From positions 4,712,001 through 4,776,000 of the forward strand of contig OY727097.1 in assembly GCA_963402885.1 (NCBI GenBank): a DNA stretch of 64,000 nt, written 5' to 3'. The position numbers were made by a program, and so were the translations under genes. This DNA is from Antedon bifida. Its lineage: Eukaryota > Echinodermata > Crinoidea > Comatulida > Antedonidae. Shown here one piece after another: positions 1-11,500 of the stretch (the stretch's first letter is position 1; each line of letters begins with the position of its first letter). The notes beneath the pieces are model-generated. The model did no database searches. It had not been told where the DNA came from and saw only the letters and a list, made by a program, of their open reading frames with translations.

Positions 1-269
1 TTGGCGCAAACTAAACATTATGTGATATTGCAAATTTCTTTAAATTTTATTTTGCTGCTACACGGTGTTCATTAGTTATAACACGGAGTAATAATAATGA
101 CTCAATGGTTGTATCAGGGAAGAGTAGTATCATGTAGTTTGTCTAAATCATTACTTAATAATAACACGGTTAAAATGATTAGTTTAATTTCGTGTTCGCT
201 GATAGCACATCGTACATGTTAAGTACTGATGATAGCGTATTATCGTACATGTTTCACTATAATGTTAAT

Positions 270-700
270 TCATTATCCTTACTTAATATTGACTTAATGT
301 TACTTTGTTTTTTTATAATGAATCGTTTTCTGGTAATGATACAACTTCATATTAGCTTTCATATGTTTCTTTAGTTTTTTTTATAATGAATCCTTTTTTT
401 TCATTATCCGTAGTATTGATACAATTAATATTGACTTAATGTTACTTTGCTTTTTATTTTGAATTATTTTTTTGGTAATGATACAACTTCATATTAGCGT
501 TTAATGTTCTGGTTTTTTTTTATAATGAATCTTTTTTTTCATTATCCTTACTTGGTAGGCCTAGTGATACAACTTAATATTGACTTAATATTACTTTGTT
601 TTTTTATAATGAATCATTTTTTTGGTAATGATAAAACTTCATATTAGCTTTTAATGTTCTTTTGTTTCTTATAATGAATATTTTTTTTCCTTAGCAAAAC
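270..700. repeat. AT-rich tandem repeat, about 145-150 bp unit, three copies
   Basis: The string ttgacttaat(g/a)ttactttg recurs near 289, 431 and 581, followed each time by tataatgaatc, ggtaatgata(c/a)aacttcat and attagct. Copies are diverged. Bases 1-270 are related AT-rich sequence. No gene is seen in 1-1490. Confidence 0.6.
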
Positions 701-1159
701 AAAATAGTTGTTTGTTTCTTACTTGGGTCATTAAATCTAGAGCAGTTAGACAATCATTAAATCATGTCTTACGTAAGTAGAACATTCGTTTGTGTCTTCT
801 GTCTTGTATCAACTACCCATAGAAATCGTATAAATTATCCTCTACATTTTATTGTCGTTTTAATTGGGCCTTAAAGCCGAGTGCTTGTCGTTTCGATAAA
901 TATTGGTATTTAGCGAATGTTTATTGTCGTTTTAATAGCTTAGTTTAAACCACAGAATTTACTTGTGCGGCTTCGTAATATCGTAACCCTTGCAATCATT
1001 TTCTTTGGATACGATTTATGAATGATTATCTTAATCTATGAATAGGTACCGTATAATCGTATTGAATTAACAAGAATTCAATCAACGTTATGCTGCTATG
1101 TATTCTCCTATCTTATTTTCAATTATCGGTTTTTTATACAACAAAGAGGAGTAAAATCC

Positions 1160-1205
1160 AAAAAAGCAACGCTTGTGAAGAAGAGAAGAAGAAGAGAGAA
1201 TCTAC
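1160..1205. repeat. Purine-rich GAAGAAGAG tract
   Basis: Short low-complexity GAA/GAG run. The rest of 700-1490 shows no gene or repeat I can name. Confidence 0.5.
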
Positions 1206-1494
1206 AGTAGTTTGTCAGAAGTTAAGTTATTAGGCCTATTCCCCTTCCTGACAAACTAGTTTGAACTCAGCCAATAAAAATCACAGTATTTTTAGTCATG
1301 TGATTCTGCAAGTGGAGAAAAATGATAGCCTCAAGAACAGAATGTTAAATAACTTCTCACAAACAGTGGCAAACTCTGGATTTCGCAAACATTAGGCGTT
1401 GGTAAAGTTCGCTAACAATAACAGACACTCTAGTAATTTGCAACATACACGAACACGACTAGCATCATACTATATCATTTGTTACATACTCTGA

Positions 1495-1750
1495 ACATAA
1501 AGCCCATTTGGCAAACTTTACTTTGCAAACTCGAGAAAACTCCGAGTTGTCAAGAAAAAGTTTTCCAAAGTTAGTGTAGACCAGTCGGTAAACTTCTGCA
1601 AACCGCAGAAAACACGCTTGCAAATTAAGTCTACACTAGGAAACTTTAGTTTGCAAACTTGAGCGAACAATTTTGGTAGTTTTAAAACTCTGCAACACTT
1701 TGCAACCAAAAAATTGGTATAGTAGTAAAGTTTGCTAGTGTAGAGTATAC
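1495..1750. repeat. MITE-like element with TTGCAAACT motifs
   Basis: Contains repeated gcaaact / agtttgc words in both orientations (near 1509, 1527, 1596, 1640, 1652) and two gtctacact / agtgtaga pairs, suggesting one or two diverged inverted-repeat elements. Only this locus was found in the window. Confidence 0.4.
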
Positions 1751-2083
1751 TTAAAGATATATTGTCCTCCAAAAACATGAAAAATGAAGATTAATTAAAT
1801 CAGACTTTGAATAGGTTATTTTGTATTTTTAATAAAGTGAATCACTTCCGTAAAATAAAAATGGAAAAAAATAATGTTTTCACTTATGAAATAACATGAT
1901 AAATGGTTAAATTCAACCAAAAATTCATTGGTTGGCAGCCAATTTGACCATTTTTTGCTTTAAATTCCATTTTTTTCAGGTAAATACATTTTTTCAGTCA
2001 ATAACTATTATGTGACATTGAAATGGCATATTCAACAACAAAAATGTTAAAAAATTATTTTTCAGAGGGACAATAAATCTTTA
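1751..2083. repeat. MITE family C copy 1 (TTAAAGAT...ATCTTTAA)
   Basis: About 330 bp with inverted ends: ttaaagatatattgtcc at the left and ggacaataaatctttaa at the right. Internal palindromic part includes ccattggctggcagccaat-like sequence. Other copies are at 26118-26452 and 38842-39132. Confidence 0.7.
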
Positions 2084-2840
2084 AGCGCCAACTTATGAAT
2101 ATTCATGAAGATGCAACAAACAGCACACTTATATTGATGACTACTCTTCGAATGAAACGAGACCGAAAATGCACATTAAATGAAAGGCACATTTACACGT
2201 TTGAGATGTTTTGTGCATTTTATTACTTTAACCCACATAAAACCATAAATTAGATCATAAATGTATTTATAAAATAAAAATTGAAAACACTTAATTAAGA
2301 GTGTATCAAATACACGATTGAATGTCAAATAAAGGTTATGTAATGAATATACAAGGATTTTCAAGAAGCAAGCATTCCATGGAATGGAGGAGATTCCGTA
2401 ACCCCATTTTGGTGCTTGAAATTTATTTTTTCATATAGTGTAATACAGTCATAATATATATTAAATATAAGTCAAATTATATTACACACTCACCATATTT
2501 CCTTTGAACTTTTTGGATAACTCTACATAGAAATATGTTTCGGATAAAAGGCCAATAACTTATATATATATATATCTTTATATATAAAGACATTTTTACC
2601 GTACTTAGAATAGAAAATACAATATTGTAATAGTTTGATAAAAGTATGGATAACAGTTTTGGATCACTTTTTAATTATTCCCTTTAAAATATTTGAAAAC
2701 AAACTATAGTATAATTTTAAAAAGACATAATCAACCAGATTCCAATAGATATGTTTTAATCATATTTTAATTCAAATCTTCTATAAGTGTATACTGAACT
2801 TTTGGCCACACCCACAATGTTTATGCATGTCACGTGCCAA
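2084..2840. other. AT-rich spacer
   Basis: No gene or repeat family recognised; a TA dinucleotide run near 2560-2585. Confidence 0.4.
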
Positions 2841-3132
2841 TAAAGCTTGGTTCCCACTAGGCCTAGTAGTAGCATAATGCAAGCAATTTGATCACTGACA
2901 AGCAACTAATACTGCGTGTTTAAAGCTTGATTCCCACTAGAACGCAACGCAGCGACGTATCGACGCAAAGTGTTGTATTGCGTAAACACAAGTGGGAACC
3001 GACGACGCAATAGTGCTGCAAATATCGCAGGTTTGATTTCACGCAGGCGGGGGCAAACACAATGATTGGAAGGGCATTTTCTTACGTTGCGTAGATTGCG
3101 TTACGTCGCGTCGCTAGTGGGGACCAAGCTTT
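2841..3132. repeat. MITE family A: end fragment plus a full long-form copy
   Basis: A 20-bp end fragment (aagcttggttcccactag) at 2841-2860, then a complete copy at 2922-3132 running from aagcttgattcccactag to the inverted ctagtggggaccaagctt. Flanking TA on both sides fits a TA target duplication. Body is CG-rich (acgcaacgcagcgacgta) against the AT-rich background. Confidence 0.75.
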
Positions 3133-3353
3133 AGTGAGAACCAAGTTTAACACAGTAAAGTGCGCATTCGTGTTCGTACCATTAGTACTAAAGCTTTTAT
3201 AATATACAATACAGAACCTCAGTATCTCAAATTATGAAATATATGCGACCCTGCAGAAACTCGGACCCATGCCTCCTCCTTGTTAAAGCAGACATAATAT
3301 AAGACCACAACACCTCATCATTTGGAATTATCTCTTCTTTAAGAATCTATAAA

Positions 3354-3487
3354 AACGTCACTATCAAACTAGTTTGACAACAAAATTGTGATGTGACCAA
3401 ATATGGTAGTGATATGACATCATCGTGTCCATATATGGGCACATCAAATTTGTTGTCACATAAAGTTTGATAGTGTAGACACAGCAT
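3354..3487. repeat. MITE family B copy 1
   Basis: About 135 bp, ends cactatcaaact and agtttgatagtgtagac inverted to each other; body contains atggtagtgatatgacatca and ccatatatgggcacatca. Twelve copies occur in the window, in both orientations. Confidence 0.75.
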
Positions 3488-3622
3488 ATAAGATCCGAAT
3501 ACTATTCCTATAAAACAATACATATTGTTAAAGCTCACACAAAAGAACATCATCAAATTCATTGTTATTTTAAAATTAAACAACAAATGAATGTGATTGA
3601 TTCTGCATAAGTATGGTTACTC

Positions 3623-3685
3623 TAAAGCGTGGTTCCCACTAGAACGCAACGCAGCGACGAATCGACGCAAAGTGATGTATTGCCC
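3623..3685. repeat. MITE family A, truncated copy
   Basis: Left end and about 60 bp of the long form; the sequence stops at attgccc and unrelated DNA follows. Confidence 0.65.
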
Positions 3686-3828
3686 AATAAAGCCTTTTTT
3701 GGAGTAATCACATTGTTTATTGTATCAGAGACTGCTGACTTATAATCTTGACACAAACTAAAATCATGCATTACAGCAGTAACAAAATGTAGTTACTGCA
3801 GTAGAATAATGTTGACATGATCCCTTGT

Positions 3829-4031
3829 GCGTGGTTCCCACTAGAACGCAATGCAGCGACGTATTGACGCAAAGTGCTGTATTGCGTAATCACAAGTGGG
3901 AACCGACGACGCAATAATGCTGCAAATATCGCAGGTTTGATTTTACGCAGGCGGGGGAAAACACAATTATTAGAAGAGCATTTCCTGACGTTGCGTCGGT
4001 TGCATTGCGTCGCTGTTAGGAACCAAGCGTT
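3829..4031. repeat. MITE family A, long-form copy
   Basis: Runs from gcgtggttcccactag to gttaggaaccaagcg and shares the same 200-bp body as 2922-3132, including tgcaaatatcgcaggtttga. Confidence 0.75.
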
Positions 4032-4258
4032 TTAAGGTGTCTTTTAGGATCAAAGTTTGTGTGGTCTTTTAGCAGCAGCTACTGTAATAAGAAAGAGCTT
4101 TGGTATTGATATTCATTCATTCTATAAAATTCATCCAAGTATGGAGTATGGCTCATAACCTTTCCTCCAAACTTGTGCGTACTACATACAGAATTAAGAA
4201 TAAGATGATCTGGTGTCAGGATTGTCAGCTCCCGGCCAGATATTTCTAGTAAATTTTA

Positions 4259-4420
4259 TGCCATATTCACAAAGCAAAAAAATTAAGGGAAACACTTAAG
4301 GGAACACACCCTTAAAAATGTAAAAATGCTCCTATCTAAGTGAATACCACCTAAGTGAAATCCTTAAATATGTATTGACTTAAGTGAAATAGTGGTATTT
4401 AAGCGAAATGTATCTCACGC
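4259..4420. repeat. MITE family D copy 1
   Basis: Contains gccatattcacaaagc, aagggaaacacttaaggg and cctatctaagtgaataccac; shared with 10568-10700 and, inverted, 30668-30798. Confidence 0.55.
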
Positions 4421-4972
4421 AAGTGTGATTGATGGATATGGCCACAGGAGTCTCTCGTGATTTTGTCCCTGTATATGAAAATTACCACAACCTATAAAAT
4501 TTAAAGTTACAGGTAACTACTTCCATCATCGTACCCAATATTCACCTGGGTGATGATAGGCAGCATGGGATTAAATCTTAGACAGCATGGGATTAAATCT
4601 GAATCAAATAGGAACACCAAAAATACAATGTCTCCATCTCAATCATACTGTATTGCTATCTAGCATGCACTTGCATAACAAATTCTTATTTTCTATTTTT
4701 TTTTTCATTATTTTTATCAAGCATATTGAATAAAAAACATTTTATAATATATATTGAATGATTGCTTGAGACCGGCACTGGTTTTTTTAATAGAATGAAC
4801 ACACATTTAAAGCTTAATACAGTGTTAATTATACAGTATGTATCACATTGAAATATACAGTAGTTATATACAAAAAGATATGTAAAGGTTTGTCTACAGA
4901 AGAATCCACTGAAATAGTTCTTTAAACATTTAAATATTTATAATTCTTAAGTAAATGAAAGTTGTATACAGT

Positions 4973-5930
4973 AGAATACCGGGACACCTCTATTAAGTGG
5001 ACACCCCTATTAATTGGACACCTTCCAGTGAATGGTATGAGAGGCCATATATGCCATAACTCTATAAACAACCCATATTAAGAGGAAACCTCTATTAAGG
5101 GGACACCCCTATTAAGGGGACACCTTCCAGTGAATGGTATGAGAGGCCATATATGCCATAACTCTATAAACAACCCACATTAAGAGGAAACCTCTATTAA
5201 GGGGACACCCCTATTAAGGGGACACCTTCCAGTGAATGGTATGAGAGGCCATATATGTCATAACTCTATAAACAACCCACACTAAGAGGAAACCTCTATT
5301 AAGGGGACACCCCTACTAAGGGGACACTTTCCAGTAAATGGTATGAGAGGCCATATATGTCATAACTCTATAAACAACTCACATTAAGAGGAAACCTCTA
5401 TTAAGGGGACACCCCTATTAAGGGGACACTTTCCAGTGAATGGTATGAGAGGCCATATATGCCATAACTCTATAAACAACCCACATTAAGAGGAAACCTC
5501 TATTAAGGGGACACCCATATTGAGGGGACACTTTCCAGTGAATGGTATGAGAGGCCATATATGTCATAACTCTATAAACAACCCATATTAAGATGAAACC
5601 TCTATTAAGGGGACACTTGTCAGTGAAAGGAATGAAAGGCCATATATGTCATAACCCTATAAACAACCCATATTAAGAGGAAACCTCTATTAAGGGGACA
5701 CTTGACAGTGAAAGGAATGAAAGGCCATATATGTCATAACTCTATAAACAACCCATATTAAGAGGAAACCTCTATTAAGGGGACACTTGACAGTGAAAGG
5801 AATGAAAGGCCATATATGTCATAACTCTATGGCTTAACCCCTATTATTCAGGAGACACTTATATGAAGAGGACACTTTGCAGCTGGGTCCCAAAGGTGAC
5901 TCCTTAATAAAGTTCTCAAGAAGCCATTAG
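4973..5930. repeat. Tandem array of a 102-bp unit (later about 84 bp), derived from family P
   Basis: About nine units of cctctattaaggggacac ... ccagtgaatggtatgagagg ... ataactctataaacaaccca. The first six are about 102 bp; the last three have lost one ggacacccctattaagg copy and are about 84 bp. Both array ends keep sequence of the dispersed family P element (acagtagaataccgggacac at the left, ggtgactccttaataaag at the right). Confidence 0.8.
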
Positions 5931-6587
5931 CCAGGAGGGTTCAAACAAACCTCCTTTCTTCTGAAGTTCCTATTTGCCAACTATAGACCAGAAGTGATGA
6001 TAAATATTCTTAATAACTACAGTACAATGATTTTTTCCCCTTTGATAGAAAAAAGTGCCCTTTTGTGGAAAAATTCTGGCTATATGCGATTTCCCTCTAC
6101 TGTATGTATATACTTACAAGACTTGATAAGCCTCCCTACTTCTATGTTAGTAAATTAATATTCTAACATAATGCTTTATTAAAATCACAGAGCAAATACT
6201 TTATGATTAAAAAATTCCTGCTGAATTTTAATAGAGTTTAAAATTAGTTTAAAAACTATTTTAATTAGTAGCAGCTCAGTATTATTAATCAAAACTCTAT
6301 TATAAGAAGTTTAGAAATTGAATTATAAATATTACACATATATACAGTAAAATCAGGGAAAAGTTCATTCTTTCTTGTGAATATTTATATACCTATTAAT
6401 ATTAGTTTATAAAAAACATAGATATTTTTAATCAAAGCCAAGAAATATATTTTACCAGTTGCAATAAAACAATACTACCTTTCACACAATAATGTAAGAG
6501 AAGCACTGAAATTAATTAAATTTAATTAATTAAAAACTAAAAGATACAATGGCAGATCCAAAGACTTAAAACTGATAATATGTATAA
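5931..6587. other. AT-rich spacer
   Basis: No coding frame or recognised repeat; aattaattaaatttaattaatt near 6510 is a simple palindrome. Confidence 0.4.
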
Positions 6588-6875
6588 ATAATAATAATAA
6601 TAACAATAATAATAATTGTATTTTGGCTAATGTCAATTAGTCTTACATTCACCTGAATGATGGGTGAAACTAAGCCAGGACTTTTTAAAGCACCTTGGTT
6701 GGTTCTATCATTAATCAAGGACTTCTCTCGTCCAGTGCCCACCTTAACGTAATATCAGTATCAGTAACCAGACGAGAGGCATAAGCCAATACGTCTGAGG
6801 CATAATAAACAAGCTCTAACCAGGCCATTGCTTAACTTTGGTGATCTGACGAGAACCGGTGGCAAGGCTGTATAT
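6588..6875 (-). repeat. 5S rRNA-derived SINE (SINE3-like)
   Basis: Read on the minus strand the head (about 6875 to 6800) matches animal 5S rRNA: ttctcgtcagatcaccaaag, ttaagcaatg and gcctggttag correspond to TCTCGTCTGATCTCGGAAGC, TAAGCAGGG and GCCTGGTTAG, with the internal promoter region recognisable but shortened. An unrelated body and a tail of repeated att (6588-6616) follow. Confidence 0.6.
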
Positions 6876-6889
6876 AGTATTAATAATTT

Positions 6890-6990
6890 TAAATACAGTG
6901 GAACCGCTTCTTTAGGACACCCCTATTCAGTGACACCCCCAATAAGGATACACTTTGTTACGTCTCCAAGGTTCCACACCCTTAATAGGG
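6890..6990. repeat. Family P foldback element
   Basis: Starts acagtggaaccgcttcttta and contains gacacccctattcagtgaca; the inverse word cccttaatagggattctgta closes it. Related copies are listed at 8632, 14958, 46770, 49496, 52992, 57231, 58185, 58835, 62311 and 62524. Confidence 0.6.
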
Positions 6991-6999
6991 ATTCTGTAA

Positions 7000-7901
7000 T
7001 ATCATTGTTACAAATCAGTATGGGGGTGGAGCAAGGGATTTCCCCTACCAGTCTCTGGATCTGCCACTGTGATGTATACTGTATATACATATTATTAAAG
7101 AGAAATATCATCCCTTATGGTTTGAACTTTTTTCAAAATATGAATAAAGTTCACTGAAATTAAAGACTCCTATAATTTAATCTTGCATTTAGGAATTTGA
7201 TATTAATAGTTAATCTACAAAATCCATATTACCAAAATTCACCAAACGTTTTTGCAGAATTAAAATGCAATGGAAGAAACTTTCTTTCAGTTTTAAGCTG
7301 TTGGTAATTTCCCTGGTTTCGCAATCCACGCTCTGTCAACGCTTGTTTCTCACAAGCAATATGTACTGTTATTAACATGATGTGTAGCGTGGGAAGTGTA
7401 TTAATGTTAATGTACCATTCATTGATAGTTTGTCTTTTTTCATTAATATTATGCAGCTTTTCCATATCGTAGTCATAGGTTCGCTAGTAATATTTGTTTT
7501 AAAAAAACATTTTGGCACACATGGCGTGTCATACTTATACTTGAGCTGACTCTAGTTTCGAGAAAAAAAATCTAAACAGCCGTTGATGGTGCTACATAAC
7601 AAAAACTAGTGTAATGAAATCACAAAGTTGTAATTTATGGTGTAAATTAATGTTCTGCAGTTATCGACTACTATCCCACAATGCAATATGCATAAACAAT
7701 TAAAAATTTAACTGGGTTGCGAAACAAAAGAATTAGTTTAAATTGTAGTTATTGTTCCGACAGCTTTGGGGCTCCTTGATGCATTCAAACTCCTACTATA
7801 ATTCTTAATGCATAAACAATACATTGTGTCGAAAGAATAGCCACTGTATGAAAGTAATATATATGCTGCCACAGTAAAAAAAATGTGACATACACAAGCC
7901 A
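7000..7901 (-). other. 3' region of the KCNK13-like gene
   Basis: AT-rich sequence past the channel stop codon, expected to hold the 3' UTR. No canonical AATAAA close to the stop on the minus strand was found by eye. A 78-codon frame at 7738-7974 overlaps the end of exon 2 in another frame and is not a gene. Confidence 0.35.
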
Positions 7902-8524
7902 CTATACTCTTGTACCAGCTGAGTTCACAGGAGGCGACATTGTCTGTGGTATGCTCTGCACCTTTTGAATACAATTAAGTTTTAGTAAAATCCATGTTAA
8001 ACACATCTTGATGACGATTGAACCAACCATATACATTGAATAAACGCAGCATGCTCCGGCGATCATAAAAAAGAAACTTCCAAGTGAATACAAGACCGGG
8101 TTCTCGTATCCCGTTCCCTGGATCGTAACCTGATCACCTAGTCCTATGGTACTGAATGTAACAAAGCAGAAATAGATGCTATCGAAATACGACCATTTCT
8201 CACCGTGTGAAAACATAGCGGACGCGCAACCAGCGATTATTGATGCTGCAATCAAAAGATACAACATTACCCAAAACACAGACGGCTTCCAATTATCAAC
8301 CTGTTCATAATCATCCGGGTGACCATCTCCGACGGGAATACCTCTGGTCTTGCGCCGCTTCTCGACTTTCCGACGATGACAATCCTTCATTAAAAACGCC
8401 ATAAATGTTATGAGTCGTTCGAGAAAAAGATTGAAGAACAGAATCATGGCAGCACAGCCTGGAACGCCATAAATAATTAAAGCAACTTTTCCAAAAACGG
8501 TAGACGGTGTCGTCATCCCAAATC
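7902..8524 (-). CDS. KCNK13: KCNK13-like exon 2: filter 1 to C-terminus
   Basis: The acceptor is ttttttctttt-ag at 8525-8526; the first two exon bases GA complete the split GGA glycine codon, followed by TTT GGG ATG (FGM). The exon carries M2, M3, P2, M4 and the tail, ending AGTRV and TAG at 7902-7904. The last residues T-R-V fit a class I PDZ ligand pattern. There is no sign of a further exon. Confidence 0.92.
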
Positions 8525-11500
8525 CTAAAAGAAAAAAAAAATGTCAAAGTTGTTTAGTAATCCATATTATCGTTTTGTGTCATCGTATCATTTTTTAGAT
8601 TTGTCAAATTTGCTTTGTGTAATTTACATACAGTAGAACCTCTATTAGGGGACACCTTCAAGACCAAACAAGATGTCCCTTAATAATGAAAAGGAGACTT
8701 TCCTGTGAAACAAACAAACAAACAAAATGTCAAACCTATGTAATGTATTAAACACAGCTCAAATTTACTTCTTCTGAATTAATTATAAAAAAACTAAAGG
8801 TTAATCCAATTACCACAAATTCAAGCCACAACTGATATAATAACTAAGTTATACATTTATTATCTTTTCGTTCTTCAGACAAAGGCATATGAAGCGTAAA
8901 CCAGACGAAATAGCAAGCTATCCTGGATACGACATGGTAAATTTAATAATGCCACAGTCTCAACTGTTAATTACTTGTACGCTTTGATTACCGTCCAAAA
9001 AAAGTCTCCGTGTAAGCGAGTATAATGCGGCTGACACACTAACGTTTTGTTTATATAGAATATTAGCATGGAGTGTCTCACTTGATCACTAGAGATTAAT
9101 TTGTACAAATCCATACTAAATTAGATCTGTGTGTAGACGGCAGGATGTAATACATGCTGTAATCACAATTTTGTGATCTCTTTCATAAGACAAAATTGAG
9201 AAAGAGAATATCCCATTCAAAGCTTAAACATTGTAACTTCTGCCATTGAAAGAGATGGACTGAACTTCGTTGGTTGGTGGGGTTGAAAGGGAGGAGGTTG
9301 AAAGGGAGGGGTTGAAAGGGAGGGGGTTGAATAGGAGGGGTTGAAGGGGGGGGGGGAATTGAAAGGGAGGGGGTTAAAAGGGAGGAAGTTGAAATATAGG
9401 GGATGAAAGAGAGTGGGGATGAAAGGAAGAGGATTGAAAGTGAGGGGGTTAAAGGGAGGGGGTTAAAAGGGATGGGGTTAAAAGGGAGGGGGTTAAAAGG
9501 GAGGGAATTGAAAGGGAGAGGTCAACATTGTGTAGTGATATCTGGATAAAGTTTGTATTATTAGATATGGGTTGGATAGTTATGGGTTAGGTGAGCTGAA
9601 TTTTGGTGGCTAATAAGAGGAATATTGGTTGGGTTTAAAAATATTCACACTCATCACTTGGTCAAAAGAATTAATACACAATTTTATTGTCACCAAAATA
9701 AAAAGATCATAGTATGTGGACGTTTCTTATTCTAGCAAATTCTTGTATAATTATCAAGTATCATAGGCATAATAAAGTATGTATGACATGTGATGCCTGT
9801 ATCATTGGAAATATTCTAACCCTAACATATAAGGTGGCACATGTGATACATATGTGACACTGTAATACAGAATTTGCCGATGATACTGGGGAGATAATGC
9901 CATATGTGAAGATAACAATATTCTCATCCATCAGTTAAACTAAGAATTATCTTAGCAAAAAAACACGAATTAACGATGTAAAATGACTCATAGTTGAAAG
10001 CTTCCACAATTCATTGTTCAAAACGAGATGATCTAATGAACGCAATCCCATCATTTCTTGACATTTAGAAATTGCACACCACATTTGTTATTGCACAACA
10101 AGCGAACAGTGAAATATGAATTAAGAGATTGAGAAAATAACGTGAAGCCTTGCGGAGGAACAAAGTGGAATTAACTCAAATTAAAATTAGTTTCTGTTAA
10201 TGTAAATAATTTTGAGAGACTCAATGCCAAGAATATGAAATCCATTTGTAATTATTAATATTAATAATTTAACTGTGTATAATATTAATACTTCATATTT
10301 TTTTAATAATATAAACAATTCAATAGAAAGAGAGTTGTTTCTAGGAAAAACAGTGTTTTTGTGATGTAAATGTAATGTGAATATCACATGCTGCTGTATT
10401 ATTTATACTTTATTATATACGCCATTCATACTACCTATCGCTGAAAGAAACAGAATTAAACACTGAGGCCATCTCCATTTACACTATGTGAAAAAAAACC
10501 CTGAGATAAACTTGGGTTTCGCACCCATGTCACTACAGTGACTACACCGGTGTTGTAAACAGGGGCCAGTGGCCGTATTCACCATTCACGCTTAGGCTAA
10601 GGGAAACAAAAATTTAAAAATTAAAAAATCTCATATCTAAGTGAATACAATTGAAGGAAAATATTCATTGAGTTAAGTGAAATACTATTTAATGGAAATA
10701 TATACAGCCACTGACCCCACTGAAATATAAAAACTGAGCTCAATAAAAACGTAAAAATATTTTGTTTCTTTTTTTTTATGCTCATTCAGAATCATCATCA
10801 TTTACACTATTTTAACACTGTTAAACCTGCAGTATAAAGTTTTACTGAATGTCTTGGTCGCATTTGATTTGTATATTGTTGTACACTAAAGGTGAAAACT
10901 ACTTGATTGATGGACACAGAAAAAAATACTCAGAGTTGATGATTAAACTGTCCAGTTAAACGGCTACTGTTAATCACAGAATGTAGGTTATTACACAATG
11001 TAGCAGGGCAAGAAGGGGGAGGGGGAGATGGACACGCTGATGGACATGTGACAACAGTATATATGGTACACTAATGATAGAGTAGTGCAGGTACAATTCT
11101 ATGATAAATCATAGCATTTTGTTTGTGGTTAACCAAAATGGTATAGACATTGCTGCAGGAAAAGGGTGGGGGATGGGGGAGGGGGGTGTTTGGAGGATGT
11201 TGTGTGTGAAGACACCTGAGTATGGGGTGGAACATACGGTTACATATGTGACATAAATATATATGATACACTACTGATAGAGACATTAGTAGAGACATTG
11301 CAGCAAATGGGAAGGGGGAGAGTTGACTTTGGGGTGGGGAGCTATTGGGGGAAATAACATTAATAGTTAAACACTGGTGGACATGTGTATATGTATATAT
11401 TATATATATGATATACTAATGATAAATTAATACAGGTAAAATTCTACTTAAATCATAGAGTGCAGGTTTAGTAGTATAGACATTACAGCAGAGGTGGGGT

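Noticed and set aside
7738-7974. 78-codon minus-strand frame overlapping the end of channel exon 2
   Set aside because: Different frame from the clear channel reading; begins inside coding sequence and shows no motif.
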